Assembly: GCA_964392305.1 (NCBI GenBank)
Contig: CAYMPV010000024.1
Location: 1-64,000, forward strand
From: JACKIC01 sp964392305
GTDB lineage: Bacteria > Planctomycetota > UBA1135 > UBA2386
Reading direction: 5' to 3'
Length of the DNA stretch: 64,000 nt
Positions 1 to 7,473 of this stretch are shown piece after piece. The notes beneath the pieces are model-generated. The model had not been told where the DNA came from and searched no databases. It worked only from the letters and a program-made list of their open reading frames with translations. Both the position numbers and the translations under genes were made by a program. Every line of letters begins with the position of its first letter. The first letter of the stretch is position 1.

Positions 1-2
1 CG

Positions 3-584
3 AAGCTGCGCGAGCTGGCACCGACGCGCGGCCTGCAGCAGCCGTTCGCCGACAGCGAACTGCTCGTGCACGCGGCGTGGCCCGCGGCCGAAGCCTGTTG
101 GCGCAATCCCCACCTCGACGCAACCGTGGCCCTTCGGGGAATCCCCGCGGTACAGAAGGCGCGCGAAGGTAGGAAGCAGTACGCTGTCGAGAAGGGGTTC
201 CCAGCATTCATTGAGACTCAGAAGGGCGGGGAGAACGACTACAAGGACTTGGCTTCTACGCTTCACGCCTTGTCTGGTGTCTACATCCCTCCCGAGAACA
301 TCCTTCCTGCCATGGTTACCCCTCCGCTATCAGGCGTGCTTATTCTCCCCGATGGCAACCGGATGATCTTCCCTGGAGTCATCAACCTGGAAGCAGAGAA
401 GGCACGCCTCTCCACTGAGGCCGAGAAACTACGCTCGCGCATCACTGGTATCGAGAAGAAGCTCGGCAACGAGGGCTTCGTCGCCAAGGCACCGCCCGAG
501 GTGATACAGAAGGAGCGCGACAACCTCGCGCTGCTGCAAAAACAGCTGGCGGGTGTCGAGCAGAGCCTCGTTGAGCTAGGGTGA
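3..584 (+). CDS. valS: valyl-tRNA synthetase, C-terminal part (5' truncated by window edge)
   Basis: Valyl-tRNA synthetase charges tRNA-Val in the cytoplasm. Only the tail is here: the frame is open from base 3. The last ~70 residues are the typical ValRS tRNA-binding coiled-coil arm, with the family signatures NLEAEKARL, KKLGNEGFVAKAP and VIQKERD. The segment before it belongs to the end of the anticodon-binding domain. Catalytic motifs (HIGH, KMSKS) lie outside the window. Codon choice changes near base 120: the first ~40 codons are almost all G/C-ending, while the rest uses CTT, TCT, CCT, ATT, AGG, ATA and CTA, which are rare in the native genes of the window. The identification is firm; the cause of the codon shift is not known. 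Confidence 0.93.
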   Translation, partial: KLRELAPTRGLQQPFADSELLVHAAWPAAEACWRNPHLDATVALRGIPAVQKAREGRKQYAVEKGFPAFIETQKGGENDYKDLASTLHALSGVYIPPENILPAMVTPPLSGVLILPDGNRMIFPGVINLEAEKARLSTEAEKLRSRITGIEKKLGNEGFVAKAPPEVIQKERDNLALLQKQLAGVEQSLVELG

Positions 585-591
585 TGCGCGT

Positions 592-624
592 TGTCGGTAG
601 TGCGCCATCGGCGCTCTGCCGACA
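592..624 (+). terminator. strong hairpin after valS, probable terminator
   Basis: It begins 8 nt after the valS stop. Nine pairs (TGTCGGTAG with CTGCCGACA, one G-U) lead through a T-T mismatch into five GC pairs (GCGCC with GGCGC) around a 3-nt loop. No T-tract follows, so intrinsic termination is inferred only from stem strength and position. Confidence 0.6.
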
Positions 625-656
625 GGTAGCCGTGAGACTGAGCAGACGCCGGACCT

Positions 657-811
657 GTCCAACGCGCGTTCAGGTTGTCCGTGGGAAGTATCGGAATGAT
701 GGGATCAGCGACGGAACCGGGGCTTTTCTATCGCTTGAGGAGCGGTAGCGTTGTGCGGTCGGCAGGCTGGTTTCGGTGGTCGAAGGCGGTTTTGCTGAAG
801 ACAAGTTGGGC
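657..811 (+). other. integron attC-like site (candidate)
   Basis: The left end is GTCCAAC (RYYYAAC consensus), a 5-nt spacer and TTCAG. The right end is CTGAA, a 5-nt spacer and GTTGGGC (GTTRRRY consensus). The two ends are therefore mirror images in the order R''-L''...L'-R'. The 155-bp length is at the long end for attC and the inner part shows little palindromy. It lies directly before the DUF5343/HEPN pair, which a second site follows at 2096. No cassette integrase is visible in the window. Confidence 0.5.
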
Positions 812-851
812 ATGCCAGCCCTTGTGAGAGTCAAGTGCATGGAGGTAGCCG

Positions 852-1487
852 ATGGCTGTTCCTGAAGCCTATGTGACTGGTACTGGCAACCTGATTCGGT
901 TCTTGGAAGCGATCCAGAACGCTGGCGTTCCGAACCGGGTCACGTTCGAGTTCCTGAAGACGCTGTCCCTGAAGAGCAGCAACGATCGCGCAATCATCGG
1001 CGTCATGAAGGCCATCGGGTTCCTTGACGCCAACGGTGTGCCCACTGACCTCTACAAGCGCTACAGGAACAAGACGCAAGGTGGACGCGTCCTGGCAAAT
1101 GCTCTGAGACAGGCCTACTCCGACCTCTTTCTCGCCAATACGCGTGCGCACGAACTCTCGGCGGACAAGGTCCGAGGGATCATCGCGGCCAAGTCCGACA
1201 AGGGAGAGCGGGTCGTCAAGGAGATTGCTGCGACTTTCAAGGCGCTGTGCAAGGTGGCGGACTTCTCCGGGGCGGAAGCGGACGACGAGTCTAGGGAGGC
1301 CGCAGAAGCTGCCGCCCCCGAGGGAACTGCAGCCGCTGGAGACTCTGAGGACGGCAACGAGCCTCCGGTGCGGGCGCCTATCCGGGGCACGACGTTCCAC
1401 TACAACATTCAGATTCACCTTCCGACGACCACGGACATCAGCGTCTACAACGCAATCTTCAAGAGCTTGCGGGAGCAGCTACTGTGA
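852..1487 (+). CDS. DUF5343 family protein
   Basis: A 211-residue protein resembling DUF5343 along residues 1-135 (VPEAYVTGTGNL, LKTLSLKSSNDR, GGRVLANALRQAY). It continues through an acidic Ala/Glu-rich linker (about 140-170) to a short C-terminal segment rich in beta-branched residues. DUF5343 has no established biochemical role; helix-turn-helix-like folds have been suggested for it. The start is supported by GGAGGT six bases before ATG. Its TGA overlaps the GTG of the next gene (GTGA), so it is translationally coupled to a Swt1-type HEPN protein. The pair may be a toxin-antitoxin or defence module, with this protein as partner or antitoxin. That role is inference. Codon use is less GC-biased than in the housekeeping genes. 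Confidence 0.75.
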   Translation: MAVPEAYVTGTGNLIRFLEAIQNAGVPNRVTFEFLKTLSLKSSNDRAIIGVMKAIGFLDANGVPTDLYKRYRNKTQGGRVLANALRQAYSDLFLANTRAHELSADKVRGIIAAKSDKGERVVKEIAATFKALCKVADFSGAEADDESREAAEAAAPEGTAAAGDSEDGNEPPVRAPIRGTTFHYNIQIHLPTTTDISVYNAIFKSLREQLL

Positions 1488-2083
1488 GCACGAGCCGGGG
1501 CAGCCTGGACAAAGCAAAGGAGTTTGTCTTCAGAGCGCTCCTCACTCTCGACTCGCTTCAGCGCCTCGAGGACAAGGGGGTCTACCTGCGAGAGAGCCAC
1601 CGCAAGCTCGGTCGGTTTCTTGGCGAGTTGTCGTTCGCCGAGTTCAGCGCGCCGATTCGAGATGGTGCAGAGCGGATGTCGCGGATCTACGTCGCCTTCT
1701 TCTGTTTCGAGAACTCCGCGCGCGAGTTCCTCGCGCAGCGATTGCGCGATGCTCACGGGGACGCTTGGTGGGACACAAAGGTGCCGCCCAACATCCGGAG
1801 CAAGGTCGACAACCGCAAGAAGGAAGAGCAGCGCAACAAGTGGCATCAACCCCGGAGCAGAGACAACATCAACTACACGGACTTCGGCGACATGCCTGGC
1901 ATCATCATCAACAACTGGACTGATTTCGAGGCACACTTCGACACGCAGGACTGGGTCAAGACTCGTTTTGGCGACTTGGAGAAGTCACGAAACGTCATCG
2001 CTCACAACAACGTGCTCGAGGACGGCGAGGTGGAGCGGATTCGACTCTACCTTCAAGACTGGGCGCGCGTGATCGGCCTCTGA
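1484..2083 (+). CDS. Swt1-type HEPN domain protein, putative RNase toxin
   Basis: A 199-residue all-helical protein. The second half carries Swt1-HEPN family signatures: WWDTKVPPNIRSKV (about 95-110), INYTDFGDMPGIIINNW (about 129-145) and the HEPN catalytic motif R-x4-H in SRNVIAHNN (about 169-177). HEPN proteins with R-x4-6-H are commonly metal-independent RNases acting as toxins or antiviral effectors. The GTG start overlaps the upstream stop by four bases, so the two proteins are probably made in fixed ratio. The pair sits between two attC-like sites as a two-gene cassette. Targets and toxicity are unknown. Confidence 0.75.
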   Translation: MSTSRGSLDKAKEFVFRALLTLDSLQRLEDKGVYLRESHRKLGRFLGELSFAEFSAPIRDGAERMSRIYVAFFCFENSAREFLAQRLRDAHGDAWWDTKVPPNIRSKVDNRKKEEQRNKWHQPRSRDNINYTDFGDMPGIIINNWTDFEAHFDTQDWVKTRFGDLEKSRNVIAHNNVLEDGEVERIRLYLQDWARVIGL

Positions 2084-2095
2084 GCTACCATGGAT

Positions 2096-2194
2096 GCCCA
2101 ACTGCACGCAGCAGCGGACGAGCCGCGCGATCACGCAACCGCGAGATCAAGCCCGTCGCGCGCGGCTCGCCGCTGAGCGTGAGAGACGTTGGAC
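2096..2194 (+). other. integron attC site
   Basis: GCCCAAC (RYYYAAC) lies 13 bp after the HEPN stop and GTTGGAC (GTTRRRY) closes the site 99 bp later. Between them is an imperfect palindrome: GCAGCGGACGAGCCGCGCGA pairs with TCGCGCGCGGCTCG-CCGCTG, with extra bases as expected for folded attC. The next coding start (2207) follows 12 bp after the right end, as in integron cassettes. Confidence 0.72.
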
Positions 2195-2206
2195 GGGCCA
2201 ATTCGC

Positions 2207-2542
2207 ATGTCCTCCCCGCCGCGCTCTGCATTCGGTAGGCGACTGGTCATCCTGCTCGCTCTGCCCGCGACGGCACTATGGACCTTCCTCGGGCCGATCC
2301 AGTACGCCCCTCAGACTCCGGACATGGCTTGGTGGATCGTGCGCCACTACTCGCTTCGCGGGGCCGGATGGGACGACCAGTACGTCTACCTTGGCCCTCC
2401 CAGCCTGCTTCAACTTGGATTCTGGGCCACCTACGCCATCGCATCCTGGTTCTTCTGCCGACACCAGGGGGCAGCGCGGCTCTGGCCGATCCTCGTAGCG
2501 CCAGTCGTCCTCGGGCAGATCCTTGCTGTTGCGCGCCCTTGA
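2207..2542 (+). CDS. small membrane protein, cassette-borne
   Basis: A 111-residue protein with no recognised family. Two or three hydrophobic segments are visible: RRLVILLALPATALWTFL near the N terminus, LLQLGFWATYAIASWFF in the middle and WPILVAPVVLGQILAV at the end. A polytopic inner-membrane protein is likely. ATG 2207 is preferred because a TTG further upstream would lie inside the attC right end. The gene fills the interval between two attC-like sites, as a single-gene integron cassette does. Function is unknown. Confidence 0.6.
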   Translation: MSSPPRSAFGRRLVILLALPATALWTFLGPIQYAPQTPDMAWWIVRHYSLRGAGWDDQYVYLGPPSLLQLGFWATYAIASWFFCRHQGAARLWPILVAPVVLGQILAVARP

Positions 2543-2568
2543 GCCAATCGATCAGTGGTATGGTGGCC

Positions 2569-2667
2569 GTCCAACTCACGCCGCAGCCGACGGACCGCGC
2601 GATCATGCACCCGCGAGGCAAAGCCACACCGCGCGCGGCTCGCAGTTGAGCGCCACAGACGTTGCCC
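2569..2667 (+). other. integron attC-like site with variant right end
   Basis: GTCCAAC (RYYYAAC) begins the site. It has the same 99-bp length and similar internal sequence as the 2096-2194 site: CGGACCGCGCGATCA on the left and CGCGCGCGGCTCGC on the right occur in near-identical form in both. The right end reads GTTGCCC rather than GTTRRRY, so it may be degenerate. A coding start follows 8 bp later. Confidence 0.6.
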
Positions 2668-2674
2668 GACAGCG

Positions 2675-2962
2675 ATGCCCCGAGGGACCGGAACCAAGAC
2701 TGCCTGGATCCTGATGTGGATCTCGATCCTGTGGGTGTTGCTAGTGCCATTCTCGATTCCGTTCGTGGCCTCGTTCGGGCGCGACCCGGACCTCGCTGAG
2801 ATCGTGTTTCGCGCCATCCCCATCGTGACAGGGATCGGAGGCCTCGTGTCCGCCGCAGCGGCGCTCATTCGCAGGGCGAGCGGGGCCGAGGATGTCGTGG
2901 TAGCCGTCAACTGCGGATTGCTTGGTGCAGCACCGGCAGCGTTCATCATTCTCGTGACGTAG
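2675..2962 (+). CDS. small membrane protein, cassette-borne
   Basis: A 95-residue protein of unknown family. It has hydrophobic segments at about 12-30 (WILMWISILWVLLVPF), 45-62 (AIPIVTGIGGLVSAAAAL) and the C terminus (CGLLGAAPAAFIILV), so three membrane spans are plausible. ATG 2675 is chosen because it opens 8 bp after the attC-like right end. An upstream in-frame ATG at 2555 would read through the recombination site and produce an arginine-rich, non-membrane N terminus. The next gene starts two bases after the stop. Confidence 0.55.
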   Translation: MPRGTGTKTAWILMWISILWVLLVPFSIPFVASFGRDPDLAEIVFRAIPIVTGIGGLVSAAAALIRRASGAEDVVVAVNCGLLGAAPAAFIILVT

Positions 2963-2963
2963 G

Positions 2964-3359
2964 ATGCGGGCCAAGGAGCCGACGATGGGCAGTTCGATGA
3001 GTTGTGGCTCTGGGATCCGATGGCCAAGCAAGCGGCCGGATGCTGCTTCTGCTGGCACCAGTCGCAAACCACGCCTTCTTCGATGGGACTGGCTGCTCGT
3101 CATCTCGAGCACCGCCGCGGGCGTCGTGGTTTCGATCGCGATCGGCAACTGGGCGTTCGAATCGATCGATCGCGCCCTGCTGAAGTCCCTTTGGCTTCTC
3201 CCCCTCGCCTTGCTCCTCTCGCTTCCCGGGATCGCTGCGGCCATGCTGCCACTGAGCCTCGTGATCTGGTCCAGGCGACGCAATGCACGCGCGCGGAACG
3301 CCGCGCACAACAGGCCTGATCCACGACCCGGAGAACGCAATGAAGACCGAACGCGTTGA
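2964..3359 (+). CDS. small membrane protein of unknown function
   Basis: A 131-residue predicted protein: a charged N terminus, a membrane segment at about 43-62 (WLLVISSTAAGVVVSIAIG), a second at about 74-104 (SLWLLPLALLLSLPGIAAAM and beyond) and a basic tail. No family is recognised. The tail overlaps the start of the next gene by 20 bp. The start is uncertain because the first ~40 residues look poorly constrained; an internal start nearer the first membrane segment is possible. Confidence 0.45.
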   Translation: MRAKEPTMGSSMSCGSGIRWPSKRPDAASAGTSRKPRLLRWDWLLVISSTAAGVVVSIAIGNWAFESIDRALLKSLWLLPLALLLSLPGIAAAMLPLSLVIWSRRRNARARNAAHNRPDPRPGERNEDRTR

Positions 3360-3822
3360 CGACGAAACCACTCCTGCCGCGCAACTGCAGGCCCTCATCG
3401 ACTGGCTCGACCCGACGCACCGCAAGCTGACCCGCTCGGTCCGCACCGCCATGCGCAAGCGGCTGCCAACCGCCAACGAGCTCGCCTACGACTACGCCAA
3501 CGCGGTCGTGATCGGCTACTCCCCCACCGACCGGGGCATCGACGCCGTCGTCGCGATCCGCGCCAGCGACGCCGGGGTGTTCCTCTACTTCGGTCAGGGT
3601 CCGAAGCTGCCCGACCCCAAACGACTGCTGCTCGGATCGGGCAAGCAGACGCGCTACCTCGCGGTGGAATCGGCCAGTCGCCTCGCGCATCCCGAGGTGC
3701 GGGCGCTGATCGCCGCGGCGATCGCACAGGGCAAGACCCCGCTGCCGTCCGAGGGCAAGGGCAGCCTGATCGTCAAAGCGACCGCGGCCAAGAAGCGGGC
3801 CCAGCGCAAGCCGAAGAAGTGA
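3340..3822 (+). CDS. DUF1801 domain protein
   Basis: A 160-residue protein resembling the DUF1801 (YdhG-like) fold. The family-like C-terminal pattern is FLYFGQGPKLPDPKRLLLGSG followed by a conserved HPEVRALIAAAI helix, and the protein ends in a Lys/Arg-rich tail. DUF1801 proteins are small soluble proteins of unknown activity, common on mobile elements and in cassette arrays. ATG 3340 is chosen because GGAGAA lies about seven bases upstream; an upstream ATG (3283) lacks such a site. A second, different DUF1801 gene lies at 6876, so this cluster collected the family twice. Confidence 0.75.
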   Translation: MKTERVDDETTPAAQLQALIDWLDPTHRKLTRSVRTAMRKRLPTANELAYDYANAVVIGYSPTDRGIDAVVAIRASDAGVFLYFGQGPKLPDPKRLLLGSGKQTRYLAVESASRLAHPEVRALIAAAIAQGKTPLPSEGKGSLIVKATAAKKRAQRKPKK

Positions 3823-3922
3823 CCAGGCAGATGAGGAGTGGAGAGCCGATGCCCAACCACTCGTTCTTCTCCGTGCCCGTGCGCTGATCCTGCTCGCGGG
3901 CCTCGGGACGGATCCTGACCTC

Positions 3923-4183
3923 ATGCATCCCGACACTCCGGAACCGCACCAACTCTCGTTCGCGCAACGACTGTTCACGCTGCTCCTCTTCCCGTTCGCC
4001 GAGTCGATCGAGCGCCACTCCCGGAGTTGGCGACTGACCTGTCCTTGTGGCCACTCGACGTCCGTCTGGGAGCAGGGAGGGATTCGGTGGCACGCGTCAG
4101 GCGAAGGTGGGCAAGGAGTGAACTGCAAGGCCTGCGGCCTTCGCACCCGGCACTACATGCACTGGGTAGAGTGGACCCCCTGA
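3923..4183 (+). CDS. small zinc-ribbon-like protein
   Basis: An 86-residue protein. Two cysteine knuckles, CPCGH (about 41-45) and CKACG (about 69-73), bracket WEQGGIRW and suggest one zinc-binding ribbon. The N terminus carries a short hydrophobic stretch (FTLLLFPFAESI). Small proteins with this layout (cysteine pair, VWxxGGIRW, cysteine pair) recur as uncharacterised proteins in GC-rich environmental bacteria. The role is unknown; nucleic-acid or protein binding is the usual guess for zinc ribbons. Confidence 0.6.
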   Translation: MHPDTPEPHQLSFAQRLFTLLLFPFAESIERHSRSWRLTCPCGHSTSVWEQGGIRWHASGEGGQGVNCKACGLRTRHYMHWVEWTP

Positions 4184-4316
4184 TCCCACGCAGAAGCCGT
4201 CCCCGACCGTTCACTGGATCAACCGCGATGACCTGGACGTCGGGGACCGCGTGACGATCGAACTGGTCGACGCCGCTCGCCCCTCTGTCCCCGCAGAGAG
4301 AGTTCCTGCAGAATGA
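4182..4316 (+). pseudogene. possible remnant of a C-terminal gene fragment
   Basis: The frame from 4182 to the stop at 4314-4316 reads as a plausible protein tail (TVHWINRDDLDVGDRVTIEL, then a proline/acid-rich end). It has no start codon or ribosome site and overlaps the upstream stop. It looks like the 3' end of a gene whose 5' part was lost. The call rests on amino-acid texture alone. Confidence 0.3.
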
Positions 4317-4398
4317 GAACCGAACTCGCCGCTCGAGCCGACGAACGCCGCCGCGACGCGCGCCTCTGGTCGGCTGATCCATCGAACCGGTCTGCGTC

Positions 4399-4836
4399 AT
4401 GTGCCTGATGCTCTACATCGCGACCGACCGAGAGCTTCTTCCGCAAGCTCGTGATCGCTTGACGATCGAAGCGATCGCAGTCGATCTTGACGCGAGGCTC
4501 GCTCCGACGTTCGGCAAACGGTTCCGACGCTTCGTCGGCATCGATGGTGGTTGCAGCTGCGACTTTCCGAGCTTCCCCATGCCGGTGGATTACTTCGAGG
4601 GTTTGTTCGACGACGAACCCCAGGAGAAGCGCGAGCATTCCGTCGCGTGCGTCCGGAGTCTGATGGCCTTGGTGGCCGATGCCCTGGAACCCAGCGAGTC
4701 GGTTGAGCTCTACCCAGCATGGGCCGGTCACGAGGCGCTGGCGCCAGAGAGCCGGATCGCGCTTCGCATCGACGACGTTGTGCCCGAGGAGTTCTTCTTC
4801 GTCGAACGCCACCTTTACGAGGTTCGTCGCCGGTAG
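4399..4836 (+). CDS. conserved hypothetical protein
   Basis: A 145-residue soluble protein starting MCLMLYIATDRELL. A central GGCSCDFPSFP places two close cysteines in a loop. Proteins with a similar N terminus (M-C-x-x-L-Y-I-x-T-D) and a Cys-x-Cys loop are known as uncharacterised bacterial proteins; no activity is established. The rest is acidic with a helical C-terminal half. It stands alone, with a 5-bp gap to the next gene. No clear ribosome site precedes the start, so ATG 4399 is only the most upstream sensible choice. Confidence 0.55.
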   Translation: MCLMLYIATDRELLPQARDRLTIEAIAVDLDARLAPTFGKRFRRFVGIDGGCSCDFPSFPMPVDYFEGLFDDEPQEKREHSVACVRSLMALVADALEPSESVELYPAWAGHEALAPESRIALRIDDVVPEEFFFVERHLYEVRRR

Positions 4837-4841
4837 GCCTC

Positions 4842-5534
4842 ATGTCCCCACGAGCAGCTTCGGGAACGTCCGTGATCTCCGCCGTTCGCGCGGCGATACT
4901 GCTCACCCTCGCGGGCCACTTTGCGGCATGCAGTCGAGAGCAACCCATGGACGCATGGGTCCAATCCTGGGACGGTGGCGACGGCGCCGCGTTGCTGGTC
5001 GCCTTGGCGGAACAATTCCCCGCGGCCAGCGACAGCGAGCGCCGCAGCGCCCTGGAACGCATCGCTCGTGGCCCATGTTCCCCTGCCTCGACGAGGGCGG
5101 CACAGGCCCTGTGCCGACTTGCCGGTTTGGGGGAGCCACACGAGACGGCGTATCGGCTCTACAACAAGTCGGAAGGCGCGCCGACCGAACCGCAGTGGTT
5201 CTTGTGGAACGCAGGCTACTCCTACAACTGGATCTGCAACAGCGGTCTCTCCGCGTGTTACTTCGAGTTCGACGACCGGCACTTCGCCGATCGCATCCGC
5301 GTCTACGAAGCCATCGGCGCGCATGCGGCGGCCCAGGTGCTGCGCGAGGCCGACCTGGCCTTCGGGCCGAACGGTCCCGCGGCCTCGCTCGAAGGGCGCC
5401 AGGCCAAGATCTCCGCTGCGCTGGATGCCACACTGGACGGGCTCAGTCGCCGCTTCTGGAAGTGTGGCGACGAGATCAACACGCGCTCCTACCTGTATGC
5501 CCTCGAGCATCCGGACGACTTCCGGTTGCCGTAA
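4842..5534 (+). CDS. DMP19-like (DUF4375) lipoprotein
   Basis: A 230-residue protein. The N terminus (AAILLTLAGHFAAC) resembles a lipoprotein signal with Cys near residue 29. The central part follows the DMP19/DUF4375 pattern: WNAGYSYNW, NSGLSACYFEF, then ADRIRVYEAIGAHAAAQVLREA and FGPNGPA. DMP19 of Neisseria is a cytoplasmic DNA-mimic protein, but most DUF4375 members have no known role, and a lipid-anchored version would act in the periplasm. ATG 4842 is chosen because it opens directly on the signal sequence, five bases after the previous stop. Confidence 0.6.
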   Translation: MSPRAASGTSVISAVRAAILLTLAGHFAACSREQPMDAWVQSWDGGDGAALLVALAEQFPAASDSERRSALERIARGPCSPASTRAAQALCRLAGLGEPHETAYRLYNKSEGAPTEPQWFLWNAGYSYNWICNSGLSACYFEFDDRHFADRIRVYEAIGAHAAAQVLREADLAFGPNGPAASLEGRQAKISAALDATLDGLSRRFWKCGDEINTRSYLYALEHPDDFRLP

Positions 5535-5566
5535 CCATCGCCCATCCTCCACGCGCCGAACTCCGC

Positions 5567-5941
5567 ATGTGGCCCTTCTCGCGACGTCGGGAACCGCCGG
5601 AGATGCTCACCGTGCCGGCCGTCGAGTTCCTCGGAGAACAAGACGGACCGCCGGAGCGTGAGTTGAAGAACGCCTTGTGCGCAGCCTTCGATCAACATCC
5701 ATCCGTGGCACGCGCCTACCTGTGTCGCGTGCGCCACGAATGCACCGGCGACCCTGCGGTCGCCCTGGCCATCAGCGCTCCTGAGAACCGGCAGCTCGTC
5801 GAGCAGGTCGGCGAGATGCTCGGCTTGATCGCAGGGATTCGCCTGGCGAACCATGCGCGGCGCAAGGACCACCTGGTCGAGTACGCGTACGGGCTCCCGC
5901 CCCGGACCAACGCAGCGCCCGGAGCGGAGAAGGACACGTAG
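5567..5941 (+). CDS. SseB-like C-terminal domain protein
   Basis: A 124-residue soluble protein. Residues 30-90 (RELKNALCAAFDQHPSVARA, then YLCRV, VALAI and LVEQVGEMLGLI) resemble the C-terminal domain of enhanced serine sensitivity protein SseB, where one helix is followed by a strand carrying A-Y-L. SseB function is poorly defined. The N terminus starts MWPFSRRREPP, a short basic leader often seen in small cytosolic proteins. The family call is tentative. The gene follows the DMP19-like gene by 32 bp in the same orientation. Confidence 0.45.
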   Translation: MWPFSRRREPPEMLTVPAVEFLGEQDGPPERELKNALCAAFDQHPSVARAYLCRVRHECTGDPAVALAISAPENRQLVEQVGEMLGLIAGIRLANHARRKDHLVEYAYGLPPRTNAAPGAEKDT

Positions 5942-6024
5942 CGGATTGGCCAATGCCCCGACCCATGCAATGATCGCCACGCGTCGACGATCGAATCCGT
6001 TGGGCAATGACACCTGGAGCTCAG

Positions 6025-6324
6025 ATGACGAGAACACGAAGGAATGCGGGACTGCTGTTCTTCGGCGGGTCGCTGCTCCTGAACCCCATCGGTTATCTCG
6101 CGGGCACCAGCCTTGGTGCACTGGTTGCCCGGAGTGCCCTCGACGGGTCGAGTACGGAGATGTCCACGAACCCGACCGCGATGTGGCTGGTGTTCGGCGG
6201 CGGGAGCGTTGCGATCAGCACCCTCAATCTGGTCCTGTTCCTCTGCCTGATCTCTCGCTCGTCATCGGTGCGACCCCCGTCGACGCACCCACCGACCGTC
6301 GCTTCGAGCGTTGCCAGCGGCTGA
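6025..6324 (+). CDS. two-span membrane protein, unknown
   Basis: A 99-residue protein with two hydrophobic segments: AGLLFFGGSLLLNPIGYLAG (about 9-28) and MWLVFGGGSVAISTLNLVLF (about 53-72). A Ser/Pro-rich tail follows. ATG 6025 is preferred because GGAG lies about six bases upstream, whereas the ATG at 6007 has no such site. No family is recognised. Confidence 0.5.
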   Translation: MTRTRRNAGLLFFGGSLLLNPIGYLAGTSLGALVARSALDGSSTEMSTNPTAMWLVFGGGSVAISTLNLVLFLCLISRSSSVRPPSTHPPTVASSVASG

Positions 6325-6346
6325 TCACCCGACGTCAGGAGCAGCC

Positions 6347-6739
6347 GTGGATGAGCCAGGCTTTCGCGCCAGACATCGCTGCATCGTCTACCACCTGCCG
6401 GAGGCGTTCTTCGCCATGTCGTGCCCACCGCGCCAAGACGGCAAGTGGTCCCCCAACGGGCACTCCGAGCGCGTTCCGTGCAGCGCGGACTCGGCAACGT
6501 TGGGTGCCGCCGTGCGTCGATCACTGGATCGCACCCATGAAGGAAGACCGAACGAGATCCGCGCCGCGGGTCTGGTGCGCGTGTTCGAACGCGGGGCGAT
6601 CGGCGTGCGCAAGGTCGCGGTGTCGCGCAGCGACGATGTGATCGCGGTGAGCGGACTGCGAGGATGGGAGCAGGAGTCAGGCGAAACGGACGCGCAGCTC
6701 GGGGACCGGGTCAAAGCGGCGCTCGCCTTGTTCGACTGA
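6347..6739 (+). CDS. hypothetical protein
   Basis: A 130-residue soluble protein with no family recognised. It contains CIVYHLPEAFFAMSCPP near the N terminus and GAIGVRKVAVSRSDDVIAVS in the second half, suggesting an alpha/beta fold. GTG 6347 is chosen because AGGAG lies six bases upstream; earlier in-frame starts lack a ribosome site. The gene follows the membrane protein by 22 bp. Its short length and isolated family fit an integron cassette gene, but no attC-like site is visible on either side. Confidence 0.5.
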   Translation: MDEPGFRARHRCIVYHLPEAFFAMSCPPRQDGKWSPNGHSERVPCSADSATLGAAVRRSLDRTHEGRPNEIRAAGLVRVFERGAIGVRKVAVSRSDDVIAVSGLRGWEQESGETDAQLGDRVKAALALFD

Positions 6740-6875
6740 CTCACCGGCGCGGTAGCATCTCGCCGCCCGCCGCCAACCGGACCATGCGTCCCCTGATCGG
6801 CGAGAACGGTCTGGTCGGAGATGTCGCCCGCATGGCGATCCTCACTCATCGCCGGCACGAACGCCAAGCATCGCC

Positions 6876-7370
6876 ATGGCCAAGAAGTCCAAGAAGACGA
6901 CCAAGAAGTCGGCCACCACCAAGACCCGCAAGCCGCCGCCGAAGCCACCGCCGCGCACGACGGCATCAACCAAACTCCTCGCCGGCGGCAACCCGCAGAT
7001 CGCCAAGGCGGACGGCGATGCGCCCGTGCAGGCCTACATCGCGGCGATGCCCGGTTGGAAGGGTGACGTCGGCCGTCGCCTCGACGCGCTGGTCACGCGC
7101 ACCGTGCCCGAAGTGCGCAAGGCCGTGCGCTGGAACACGCCGTTCTACGGCATCGAAGGCAACGGCTGGTTCTTCGCCTTCCACTGCATCACGCGCTACG
7201 TCAAGGTGACCTTGTTCCGCGGCGCCGCGCTGCGCCCCGTACCGCCGGTCGCGTCCAAACTCGAACACGTGCGCTACTTCCACATCCACGAACACGACGA
7301 GCTCGACGAGGAACTGGTGGTGAACTGGATCCAGCAGGCAGCGAAGCTGCCCGGCGAGACCTGTTTCTGA
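6876..7370 (+). CDS. DUF1801 domain protein with lysine-rich N terminus
   Basis: A 164-residue protein. The first 30 residues are a Lys/Pro/Thr-rich low-complexity tail. Residues 48-160 match DUF1801 well: PGWKGDVGRRLDAL, VRKAVRWNTPFYGIEGN, WFFAFHCITRYVKVTLFRGA and the closing DELDEELVVNWIQQA helix. Family function is unknown; related YdhG/Fra-like proteins bind iron. It is the second DUF1801 gene of this block but is not a recent copy of the first, since the N termini and core sequences differ. Confidence 0.82.
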   Translation: MAKKSKKTTKKSATTKTRKPPPKPPPRTTASTKLLAGGNPQIAKADGDAPVQAYIAAMPGWKGDVGRRLDALVTRTVPEVRKAVRWNTPFYGIEGNGWFFAFHCITRYVKVTLFRGAALRPVPPVASKLEHVRYFHIHEHDELDEELVVNWIQQAAKLPGETCF

Positions 7371-7473
7371 TCCGCATCGACCGCGAGAAGTGCGCACCCG
7401 CCAGCCCTTACGAGTCGTTGACGGTCCGATCCGTTCCGCGCGATACCCTCGCCGCCTTGCAGCCCGGATCACG

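Noticed and set aside
3849..3887. 12-residue ORF with a good ribosome site before the zinc-ribbon gene
   Set aside because: Too short to support, no conservation evidence; could be a remnant of a longer gene.
5943..6005. attC-like site ending GTTGGGC before the two-span membrane protein
   Set aside because: No RYYYAAC partner and no inner palindromy were found within a plausible distance.
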